Shown here one piece after another: positions 1 through 6,028 of a DNA stretch of 12,643 nucleotides (the first letter of the stretch is position 1; each line of letters starts with the position of its first letter). Origin of the DNA: Methanospirillum hungatei. GTDB lineage: Archaea > Halobacteriota > Methanomicrobia > Methanomicrobiales > Methanospirillaceae. The notes under the pieces were generated by a model. It saw only the letters and a list, made by a program, of their open reading frames with translations, made no database searches and was not told the origin of the DNA. The DNA lies in assembly GCF_020216685.1 (NCBI RefSeq), contig NZ_JAIWNS010000149.1, positions 1 through 12,643 of the forward strand, written 5' to 3'. Position numbers and translations under genes: made by a program.

Positions 1-978
1 GCATGCCATTACTGGGAACTGTGTATCCCGCTTCCTGGAATACATATCCTCTTTGACATTATTGATGAAAAAATCGGATGGATACTTCGATCCCGGCTGT
101 TTCCCTGGATATTCGGTCTGATATGTCTCTTAGGTCTTACGTATTTTCTCATAACCGAACCACTCCCTAGTTACCGGGTCCTAGAGGGTGAGGATTCACA
201 ACTGATTACCGTCCTTTCTGTATACCTGATCCTCATTACCGCAGCAATCCTGCACGTCTTTGGTCATGCCCTTGCCTGCAAAGGTTATGGGAGAGAGATT
301 GGAGATGCCGGTCTTCTCCTGTATTATGGCATGCCCTGCTTGTATATTGATACGTCTGATATCTGGATGGCTGACCGGAGATCACGGATTATCGTCTCCC
401 TGGCTGGACCGGCCGTAAACCTCTTCATCGGGTCTGTCTGTTCCCTTCTGGTCATGGGATTTCCGGATAGCGACGCAAGTTCACTTATCTGGAGAGTTGC
501 CTTCCTCTCGTTTGTCGTTGCCCTTATAAACCTCAATCCCCTTCTTGAATTTGACGGGTATTATGCCCTTGCCGATCTTCTTGAAGTCCCGGACCTTCGG
601 GAACGGGCATTCTCCTTTCTTCGGACCTGGGGATCGAACCGGACCCGGTTAAGCAGAGAAGGATGGTTTTTTCTCATATATGGCACTGCATCTGCGGTTT
701 GCACCCTGGCAATTGTGATTGTCGGCATGTACTTCTGGACAGAGCATATGACCTACCTTATTAGTGAACTTGGAAAAGACCGGTGGGAGATGGATCATGT
801 CCTTGCTACGTTCGCGATTGTTATCGTCTTTGTTCCCTTCTTTGCCGGGATGGTAATCAGTGGAGCCCGAAATATTATTCAGAAAATCCAACATCAATCA
901 AAGAACAATGGTCCCGCACCTACCAGGAATGAGCAGGTATATGAAAAAAGAGCACTTACCCGTCGGATATCGAAATGA
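1..978 (+). CDS. M50-type (site-2 protease-like) membrane protein, 5' truncated by window, active-site Glu missing
   Basis: The frame is open from base 1 and ends at TGA 976-978, giving 325 visible residues; the true start lies upstream. It resembles polytopic M50 metalloproteases of the putative peptide zinc metalloprotease group. Recognisable family blocks are FGHALACKGYG (about residues 87-97), YIDTSDIWMA followed by SLAGPAVNLF, and NPLLEFDGYYAL (residues 179-190), where N179, P180 and D185 match the family's second metal-site motif. Several hydrophobic stretches suggest membrane helices. The zinc motif, normally HEFGH, reads HVFGH (residues 85-89): Glu is replaced by Val (GTC at 256-258), a change of at least two bases from any Glu codon. 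Both His and the Asp remain, so metal binding may survive, but the general base is gone. The family assignment is firm; catalytic inactivity is inferred from this one residue. The substrate is unknown. Confidence 0.85.
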   Translation, partial: ACHYWELCIPLPGIHILFDIIDEKIGWILRSRLFPWIFGLICLLGLTYFLITEPLPSYRVLEGEDSQLITVLSVYLILITAAILHVFGHALACKGYGREIGDAGLLLYYGMPCLYIDTSDIWMADRRSRIIVSLAGPAVNLFIGSVCSLLVMGFPDSDASSLIWRVAFLSFVVALINLNPLLEFDGYYALADLLEVPDLRERAFSFLRTWGSNRTRLSREGWFFLIYGTASAVCTLAIVIVGMYFWTEHMTYLISELGKDRWEMDHVLATFAIVIVFVPFFAGMVISGARNIIQKIQHQSKNNGPAPTRNEQVYEKRALTRRISK

Positions 979-991
979 ATGATATCTCTCT

Positions 992-998
992 AAAAAAA
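992..998 (-). terminator. Oligo-T tract ending the minus-strand DUF4405/Cys-rich unit
   Basis: Read on the minus strand, seven T residues lie about 30 nt after the stop codon of the Cys-rich gene (TGA at 1031-1029). Archaeal RNA polymerase commonly terminates at oligo-T without needing a hairpin, and I see no strong stem here. The converging M50-type gene ends at 978, so the tract sits between two 3' ends. Confidence 0.45.
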
Positions 999-1028
999 TG
1001 AGGATTGATTAACCCTACTATGCTTAAT

Positions 1029-1358
1029 TCACTCTTCGGTCAGTTCTTCAGGTTCCTCTCCCCGATCACAGAAATTATCCTCATCTACATCGCTCCAGAG
1101 CGGACAGCCCGGGCAACTGCAATGGAACCCTTTCGGACAGGTCCCTGCAAGAGCATCTGCTTTTTCCTGTGTCTCTTCATCGATCAGTGTCAGATTTCCT
1201 GCACTATCGGTAATATACTTCTTCTCTTCGCTTTGTGTGGCAAGGAGGGGGTCCTGGCATCCGTCCCGTCCTGTTGAGGGAGCAGCCAGGACAAATCCGC
1301 TTATCATACTAATCAGGCACAACACCTGAAAAATTGTCAATATGTGTTTCGTATTCAT
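1029..1358 (-). CDS. Secreted Cys-rich small protein with an acidic DxDxD-type motif
   Basis: This 109-residue protein has a clear signal peptide: Lys4, a hydrophobic core from about 7 to 25 and an Ala-rich end (VLAAPS), so the mature part is likely outside the membrane. The mature part holds C34, then C74, C80, C82, C85 and C97 within CPKGFHCSCPGCPLW and DVDEDNFCDRGEE. The block CPGCPLWSD..D.D..CDRGE resembles Cys/acidic segments seen beside Fe-S or FMN-binding electron-transfer proteins of anaerobes, and the D-x-D-x-D run could bind a divalent cation such as Ca2+. I do not recognise a named family. The start is supported by AAGGAG (1364-1369) with 5 nt spacing; that site overlaps the stop codon of the DUF4405 gene 9 nt upstream, implying coupled translation. 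A redox or metal role at the cell surface is inference. Confidence 0.75.
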   Translation of the reverse strand: MNTKHILTIFQVLCLISMISGFVLAAPSTGRDGCQDPLLATQSEEKKYITDSAGNLTLIDEETQEKADALAGTCPKGFHCSCPGCPLWSDVDEDNFCDRGEEPEELTEE

Positions 1359-1363
1359 AGGTA

Positions 1364-1369
1364 CTCCTT
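1364..1369 (-). promoter_or_regulatory. Shine-Dalgarno AAGGAG overlapping the upstream stop codon
   Basis: On the minus strand the sequence is TAAGGAG-TACCT-ATG. The stop codon TAA of the DUF4405 gene is shared with the ribosome binding site of the Cys-rich gene. This fixes the ATG at 1358 as the start and suggests the two proteins are made in step. Confidence 0.75.
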
Positions 1370-1619
1370 ATGCAATCAAGTTCCGAACCATTCTCCGGAT
1401 AAATCCTCTAAACTGATATATGTGGACCATTACCAGAACGGTCATGAGTAATCCTGACCAGTCATGAATATCAGTGATCAGAGCGACCGGAACCTGGCGG
1501 TACGTCAGACCCAGAGCAGGTATCAGACCCGGCCATTTGATAAGACCAGTCACCACACAGATGACGGTTACGATGAGGAGGAGAAGACTGGTGATTCTGA
1601 TGACCATTTTTCTACTCAT
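1368..1619 (-). CDS. DUF4405 family small membrane protein (cytochrome b-like, putative heme binder)
   Basis: An 83-residue protein with one hydrophobic segment at about 8-27 and a second at about 55-70. The block ALITDIHDWSGLLMTVLVMV followed by H66 is typical of DUF4405 proteins, in which a helix bearing two well-spaced His residues resembles the heme-ligating helices of b-type cytochromes. Here they are H52 and H66, 14 residues apart. The protein is short; a heme site would need several helices, so it may work as an oligomer or with a partner. It is first in a two-gene unit with the exported Cys-rich protein, which supports a membrane electron-transfer role, though no reaction can be named. 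The start at ATG 1619-1617 is preceded by AAGGA. Family call good, heme binding inferred. Confidence 0.75.
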   Translation of the reverse strand: MSRKMVIRITSLLLLIVTVICVVTGLIKWPGLIPALGLTYRQVPVALITDIHDWSGLLMTVLVMVHIYQFRGFIRRMVRNLIA

Positions 1620-1724
1620 AATTCCTTACTCCGGTTGTTGTTATACGGGTTTTGCACTGTATGAACCAGATCTCATGAATCGCTGATAAAGCAGATTCAA
1701 AAGTATACAAAATAATGGATATGA

Positions 1725-1738
1725 ACATATAAAAAAGC
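1725..1738. promoter_or_regulatory. TATA element ACATATAAAAAAGC, usable in both directions
   Basis: The A/T block reads CATATAAAAAA on the plus strand and TTTTTTATATG on the minus strand, both close to archaeal TATA boxes. On the minus strand it would start the DUF4405 transcript near 1700, about 80 nt before its ATG. On the plus strand it would start the P-type ATPase transcript near 1755, leaving a leader of about 140 nt. I see no better TATA box closer to the ATPase start. No transcription start is known. Confidence 0.4.
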
Positions 1739-1893
1739 ATAATCCGCCAGGTTCGCCCTTACAACCATCCGGTTCAGAGGGGGGAGGTGGGAGCAGGACC
1801 GGTCAATAGAATCCCTTATCCCCTCTCAATGAAAATCTGATGAGGAGAGGCAGTACGTCTGATTTTGAGTAGGATATCTACTGCGGTATCACC
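1739..1893 (+). other. Intergenic leader upstream of the P-type ATPase gene
   Basis: No gene is visible. The stretch holds a G-rich run (about 1779-1791) that includes an SD-like GGAGGTG with no suitable start codon just after it. It also holds two weak inverted repeats: CCTCTC 1822-1827 with GAGAGG 1845-1850, and GCAGTA 1850-1855 with TACTGC 1879-1884. The second ends 9 nt before the ATG. These arms are short and could be chance. I recognise no known riboswitch class. Confidence 0.3.
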
Positions 1894-4467
1894 ATGACGT
1901 TTCCGGATATTGAGACCATTCAAGGGCTATCAAGTGAGCAGGTAGCAGAACGGATACGGATATATGGATATAACGAACTTCCTGAACACAAGAAAGACGG
2001 CATTGCTGAGATCATTCTTGAAGTTGCCAGAGAACCGATGTTTCTCCTCCTGGTAGTAAGTGGTTGTATCTACTTTTTCCTTGGTGATATCACCGAAGCA
2101 GTCATGCTCATGAGTTTTGTGCTGGTCATCATCGGTATTACCGTATACCAGGAGCGAAAGACTGAACGGGCACTTGAGGCCCTCCGAAACCTCTCAAGTC
2201 CCCGGGCTCTGGTAATAAGAGACGGGCAGCAGAGGCGGATTGCAGGACGGGAGGTTGTTCCGGGCGATATTCTCATTCTTGCCGAGGGGGATCGGGTTCC
2301 TGCCGATGGAATTCTCCTCTCGTCGAATAATATCACGGTTGATGAATCACTCCTCACCGGTGAATCGGTCCCGGTTCGAAAGATTGCCTGGACTGAAGGG
2401 CTGAAAGAGCGGGCTTTGGGCGGAGATGATCAGCCCTTTGTATACTCAGGAACCCTCGTGGTCCAGGGTCAGGCTCTTGCAGAAGTCAGAACCACCGGGT
2501 CAGGAACAGAGATGGGGAAGATCGGCACTGTCCTTGATGAAGTGTCGCGGGATGATACGAGACTGAAACGGGAGATAACCTTGATGGTGAAGATCATCGC
2601 AACATGCGGCCTTCTTCTCTGCCTTATCATCGTTATCACCTATGGAATCGGCCGGGCAGACTGGATATCAGGACTTCTTGCAGGAATTACTCTTGCGATG
2701 GCGATCCTTCCGGAAGAGTTCCCGGTGGTTTTAACGGTTTTTCTTGCACTTGGTGCATGGCGAATCTCGCAGAAGCATGTTCTGACCCGTCAGGTATCTG
2801 CAATTGAGACGCTGGGTGCTGCATCAGTTCTCTGCGTAGACAAGACCGGGACGCTTACGCTTAATAAAATGACCGTTCAGTCCTTTTTCGCAGATGATAA
2901 ATTCTGTGAACATGATAGTGCCGGCGAAAATTCTGTCCCTGATTCCTGTCATGAACTCTCTGAATACGCCATTCTTGCCTGTAAGAAAGATCCGTTTGAT
3001 CCCATGGAAAAGGCACTTATGCAGCTCTCTGATGGGGATTTTGGAAGAACAGAGCATATACACAAAGACTGGAGACTTATCACCGAATACCCCCTCTCTT
3101 CTGAACTCCTCGCGATGTCCAATGTCTGGGAATCTCCGGACGGATACGAGTTTATCATCGCCGCGAAAGGTTCTCCTGAGGCGATTGCTGACCTGTGCCA
3201 TTTCTCAGAGCAGGAGCAGAAAAAACTGGCAGAACAGATAGAGATGATGGCATCACGGGGACTTCGGATTCTTGGCGTTGCAAAATCATCATTTTCAATC
3301 TCTGAGCTCCCGCGTATCCAGCATGACTTTGTTTTCACCTTCCTTGGCCTTATCGGGTTTGCAGATCCGGTCAGACCAGGGATCGCAAAAGCCGTGCGGG
3401 AATGTTATGCTGCCGGTATCAGGATCATTATGATAACCGGTGATTACCCCCGGACAGCCCAAAATATTGCAGATCAGATTGGGCTTTTGCATACCGATAC
3501 TACGGTTACCGGGACTATGCTTGCCGAATGCTCGGATGATGACCTCAAAGAGCGGCTCAAAACAGCTACTGTGTTTGCACGGGCCGTTCCTGAACAGAAA
3601 CTCCGGATTGTCAGGGCCCTCAAAGCGAATAATGAGGTTGTTGCCATGACCGGTGACGGGGTAAATGATGCACCGGCTTTGAAATCTGCAGATATAGGAA
3701 TTGCCATGGGAGGAAGGGGCACTGATGTTGCCCGTGAAGCATCCTCACTCGTGCTCCTTGATGATAATTTCACCTCAATCGTCTCTGCAGTGCGACTTGG
3801 CCGGAGGATATATGACAACCTCAAAAAAGCAATGGCCTATATCTTCTCAATCCACATTCCAATCGCAGGAATGTCACTCATTCCGGTTATTTTTGACATG
3901 CCACTCATTCTCATGCCGATGCATATCGTCTTCCTTGAACTCATCATAGACCCGACCTGTTCTATCGTCTTTGAGGCAGAGAAAGAAGAACAGGACATTA
4001 TGAACCGGCCGCCCAGAACTGCGGATGAACGGCTCTTCACACCAAAGACCCTCTTTCTCAGCCTGATGCAGGGGGTTGTTGTTCTCGGTGTTGTGATGCT
4101 CGTGTATCTTCATTCCCTGATGAGCGGGCTTTTAGAGACAGAGGTGCGTACCATGACTTTTATCACCATTGTGATCGCAAACCTGCTCCTCATTCTCACA
4201 AACCGTTCCTGGTCAGAGACGATAGTATCTACGATTCGAACACCAAATACGGCCATGCGATGGGTATTTGCAGGAACAATCTCCAGCCTTGTCCTGATTC
4301 TTGCAATACCAGCCCTCCGGGATCTCTTCAGATTTTCTCTGATCCCAGCCGAAGGAATTCTCACCTGTGTGCTCGCTGCCAGTGTGAGTGTGCTCTGGTT
4401 TGAGGCATGGAAACTCTGGAACAATGCAAGAGATCAAAGCCATCAAATTTCATTGCAGAAAACTTAA
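1894..4467 (+). CDS. Cation-transporting P-type ATPase (P2/Ca2+-ATPase-like)
   Basis: An 857-residue membrane pump that uses ATP and a phospho-Asp intermediate to move cations. The N-terminal cation ATPase domain (LSSEQVAERIRIYGYNEL) is followed by actuator TGES at 155-158, M4 motif PEEFP at 273-277, phosphorylation site DKTGTLT with D316, nucleotide-site KGSPEA with K425, MITGD ending at D517, and TGDGVNDAP with D588 and D592. Length and order fit P2-type pumps and the gene looks intact. The ion-binding helices differ from SERCA: M4 keeps Glu274 but reads PEEFP rather than PEGLP, M5 shows SIHIPIAG without the SERCA Asn/Glu, and M6 reads LELIIDPTC with E682 and D686. Substrate could be Ca2+, Mn2+ or another cation; none can be read off safely. 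No strong SD is visible before the ATG. Two minus-strand exported-protein genes converge on it from downstream. Confidence 0.92.
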   Translation: MTFPDIETIQGLSSEQVAERIRIYGYNELPEHKKDGIAEIILEVAREPMFLLLVVSGCIYFFLGDITEAVMLMSFVLVIIGITVYQERKTERALEALRNLSSPRALVIRDGQQRRIAGREVVPGDILILAEGDRVPADGILLSSNNITVDESLLTGESVPVRKIAWTEGLKERALGGDDQPFVYSGTLVVQGQALAEVRTTGSGTEMGKIGTVLDEVSRDDTRLKREITLMVKIIATCGLLLCLIIVITYGIGRADWISGLLAGITLAMAILPEEFPVVLTVFLALGAWRISQKHVLTRQVSAIETLGAASVLCVDKTGTLTLNKMTVQSFFADDKFCEHDSAGENSVPDSCHELSEYAILACKKDPFDPMEKALMQLSDGDFGRTEHIHKDWRLITEYPLSSELLAMSNVWESPDGYEFIIAAKGSPEAIADLCHFSEQEQKKLAEQIEMMASRGLRILGVAKSSFSISELPRIQHDFVFTFLGLIGFADPVRPGIAKAVRECYAAGIRIIMITGDYPRTAQNIADQIGLLHTDTTVTGTMLAECSDDDLKERLKTATVFARAVPEQKLRIVRALKANNEVVAMTGDGVNDAPALKSADIGIAMGGRGTDVAREASSLVLLDDNFTSIVSAVRLGRRIYDNLKKAMAYIFSIHIPIAGMSLIPVIFDMPLILMPMHIVFLELIIDPTCSIVFEAEKEEQDIMNRPPRTADERLFTPKTLFLSLMQGVVVLGVVMLVYLHSLMSGLLETEVRTMTFITIVIANLLLILTNRSWSETIVSTIRTPNTAMRWVFAGTISSLVLILAIPALRDLFRFSLIPAEGILTCVLAASVSVLWFEAWKLWNNARDQSHQISLQKT

Positions 4468-4517
4468 AAAAATGGAAAAGAAGGAAACGAAGGAGAAAAG
4501 AAAAAACGAAAAAAAGA
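4468..4517 (-). terminator. Pyrimidine-rich, T-tract terminator region for the secreted-protein pair
   Basis: The plus strand is almost pure purine here, so transcripts from the minus strand end in repeated T runs (up to seven) starting directly after the TGA at 4520-4518. That is the expected archaeal terminator for the small secreted genes. The same tract offers no T run to the ATPase gene, whose transcript may read into it. Confidence 0.5.
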
Positions 4518-4841
4518 TCAGAAGCGGTGGCCATTCCCATGCCCATGGGATCCTGACCGCCCGCCATGGCCAAATCTCATCCCTGCCTGATGATGCATAC
4601 CGGTTCCATCAAGAGGTCTGACTCCGTTGTTCGGACAGTTCTCCAGGATGCATGTTCCATTCCCTGAACACGGGCCATATCCGGCTTGTAACTGACCATT
4701 CTGATGAGAGAGGCCATAGTGATACCCGGTCCCGTCCGTGGGCCCTGTCTTTCCTGCACCAGATACCGGTAGAGCTACCAGGAGCATGACCAGAACCGCA
4801 AGAAGTCCGATGCTCATAAGACCTATTGCTCTTTGGTTCAT
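4518..4841 (-). CDS. Small exported Cys/Gly-rich protein with a His/Gly-rich tail (paralogue of the next gene upstream)
   Basis: Starting at ATG 4841 the product is 107 residues. A GTG at 4850 would add three residues, but AGGTGA (4847-4852) sits 5 nt before the ATG, so I prefer the ATG. A signal peptide (RAIGLMSIGLLAVLVMLLVA) ends near VSGAG. The mature part has a DGTGYHYG block, then C-x5-C-x4-CPNN and PLDGTGMHH, and ends in a Gly/His-rich tail (GHGGRSGSHGHGNGHRF). The Cys/CPNN/DGTGM block matches the neighbouring protein, so the two are tandem paralogues; the His tail is unique to this one and could bind Zn, Ni or Cu. I do not recognise a characterised family. Expression is probably coupled to the upstream paralogue, whose stop lies inside this gene's ribosome binding site. 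A metal-buffering role outside the cell is inference. Confidence 0.75.
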   Translation of the reverse strand: MNQRAIGLMSIGLLAVLVMLLVALPVSGAGKTGPTDGTGYHYGLSHQNGQLQAGYGPCSGNGTCILENCPNNGVRPLDGTGMHHQAGMRFGHGGRSGSHGHGNGHRF

Positions 4842-4846
4842 GTGAC

Positions 4847-4852
4847 TCACCT
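4847..4852 (-). promoter_or_regulatory. Shine-Dalgarno AGGTGA containing the stop codon of the upstream gene
   Basis: Minus-strand sequence AGGTGA-GTCAC-ATG: the TGA inside the SD is the stop of the 78-residue secreted protein. It decides the ATG at 4841 over the GTG at 4850 and indicates stop-start coupled translation. Confidence 0.7.
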
Positions 4853-5083
4853 TTTCAGATTTTTCCCGTACTGCATTCCGGTTCCATCACGGGGCGGGGT
4901 TTGATTGTTCGGGCAGTCTGCCTGTGGGCAATCCGGATTTGGACAGACCCCGGTCCCCGCTGAACCATCGCCATTCTGCAGCATAATACCATTTCCATTT
5001 CCACCTTGTCCGGCTGCTGATACCGGGAAAGTGGCTCCTAAGGCAATAAGGCCCAGGATTAGGATTACGACTATTGCTTTCAT
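4847..5083 (-). CDS. Small exported Cys/Gly-rich protein with CPNN and DGTGM motifs
   Basis: The likely start is the ATG at 5083 (MKAIVVILILGLIALGATF), giving 78 residues. An in-frame ATG at 5116 would add 11 charged residues ahead of a textbook signal peptide, and AGGAAAAG lies just before 5083, so the shorter form is preferred. The signal peptide probably ends near VSAAGQ. The mature protein is about 50 residues: a Gly/Asn-rich linker, then C-x4-C-x4-CPNN, then PPRDGTGMQYG. The three Cys and DGTGM are shared with the next gene. No known catalytic family is visible; three conserved Cys suggest a metal or disulfide site. It is first in the pair, driven by a TATA box at about 5134-5143, with the FHA regulator gene running divergently. 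Confidence 0.75.
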   Translation of the reverse strand: MKAIVVILILGLIALGATFPVSAAGQGGNGNGIMLQNGDGSAGTGVCPNPDCPQADCPNNQTPPRDGTGMQYGKNLKR

Positions 5084-5133
5084 ATCTTTTCCTGACCGCC
5101 TGAGCGGTGCATACATCCCTCTCGGCTTTGTCC

Positions 5134-5143
5134 GGATATATAG
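5134..5143 (-). promoter_or_regulatory. TATA box for the secreted-protein pair
   Basis: Minus-strand CTATATATCC lies about 50 nt before the ATG at 5083. A start site about 25 nt downstream would fall near 5110, leaving a leader of roughly 28 nt. On the plus strand the adjacent GGATAAAATGG could serve the divergent regulator gene, with a start near 5170. Confidence 0.5.
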
Positions 5144-5159
5144 GGATAAAATGGGAGAA

Positions 5160-5174
5160 GTTCATGCCATGAAC
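5160..5174. promoter_or_regulatory. Perfect palindrome GTTCATG-C-CATGAAC in the divergent promoter region (candidate operator)
   Basis: A 7-1-7 bp perfect inverted repeat lies between the divergent secreted-protein and regulator genes, directly upstream of the minus-strand TATA box and near the expected start site of the plus-strand transcript. A second inverted pair, AAGTTC 5158-5163 with GAACTT 5194-5199, overlaps it. Position and symmetry suit a dimeric winged-helix regulator, most simply the product of the adjacent gene. No binding data exist here; the link is inference. Confidence 0.5.
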
Positions 5175-5221
5175 CTCATGGGTACACAGGGTAGAACTTG
5201 ATAACCATGGCCGGCCTATGA

Positions 5222-6028
5222 ATGAGTGGGATGAATATGAATCCGGAAAGACCAGATGACCGGACAATCCTTACGAGCTCAGATCCAGAGTTTATATCAG
5301 AATTATCCGAATATCTTGATGTTCTCGCAAGCCCCGTCCGTCTCCAGATCCTCTCATTTATCGGAAGAAAACCCAGGACAGTCAGGCAGATCTCACATGA
5401 GATCGCAACCAGCTATGAAAATACCAAAAAACACCTGGCAAAACTGCTCTCGCTCGGCATCATCCGAAAAGAGATAGGAGTATCTGATGAACCGGTAAAC
5501 ATGGGTCAGCCGGTTTTTTATTATACGCTTGTCCCAGACGGTCTCTCCCATGCTGCACATAATCTCACGCTGTTCAGCCTGGTTGCCGGAACGAGTGCCC
5601 CGGACCTTTCAAAGCAGGTACTAGCCGCACAGAGCAGCCTGCACACCATTCTCCCCGCAGGACCCGGCCTTGTCATCATGAATGGTTCAGAGCAGGGAAG
5701 AATGATTGAACTGACTGAACCAGTATACCGGGTCGGAAGAATTGAAGAGGGATGGAACGGAATCTCTCCTGAACAGGCCCTTCTTCTGAATGATGAATAC
5801 AGATCGGTCAGCCGGGTGTCACGGCCTCATGCATGGGTAAAAAAGCAGGCCGGGTTCTGGACAATAGCGGATGGGAACAGTAAAGGGGGAACCTATGTGA
5901 ATGGTAAACCAATCGCTCATGAACCCGTAGTTTTGCAGGACGGCGACAGAATAGAACTCTCACCAGGAACCCTTGGGGTAACCTTTACCTTTCATTCAGG
6001 AGATACCAATCCGGATCATACCCCATGA
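5222..6028 (+). CDS. ArsR-like winged-helix DNA-binding protein fused to a C-terminal FHA domain
   Basis: A 268-residue cytoplasmic protein. Residues about 28-105 form a winged helix of ArsR type (YLDVLASPVRLQILSFI, then TVRQISHEIATSYENTKKHL and a GQPVFYYTL wing). Residues about 150-258 form an FHA domain, which in known proteins binds phosphothreonine: VGR with R173, SRPHAWV with S200 and H203, then SKGGTYVNG and LQDGDRIEL. In the usual S-x-NGT motif the Asn is Gly222 here, so peptide recognition may differ. The gene overlaps the Ser/Thr kinase gene by ATGA, so kinase and pThr-reader are probably made together. The likely role is a transcription factor whose activity depends on phosphorylation by that kinase. 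Starts at 5222, 5231 and 5237 are all possible; none has a strong SD. Confidence 0.85.
   Translation: MSGMNMNPERPDDRTILTSSDPEFISELSEYLDVLASPVRLQILSFIGRKPRTVRQISHEIATSYENTKKHLAKLLSLGIIRKEIGVSDEPVNMGQPVFYYTLVPDGLSHAAHNLTLFSLVAGTSAPDLSKQVLAAQSSLHTILPAGPGLVIMNGSEQGRMIELTEPVYRVGRIEEGWNGISPEQALLLNDEYRSVSRVSRPHAWVKKQAGFWTIADGNSKGGTYVNGKPIAHEPVVLQDGDRIELSPGTLGVTFTFHSGDTNPDHTP

Noticed and set aside
1005..1277. Plus-strand frame opposite the Cys-rich secreted protein
   Set aside because: The minus-strand protein has a signal peptide, SD and ordered Cys motif; the plus-strand frame has none.
1779..1791. G-rich run as a G-quadruplex
   Set aside because: Only two runs have three or more G; the others have two, so a stable quadruplex is doubtful.
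2824..3201. Minus-strand frame of 125 codons inside the P-type ATPase gene
   Set aside because: Antisense shadow of a clearly intact, motif-complete gene.
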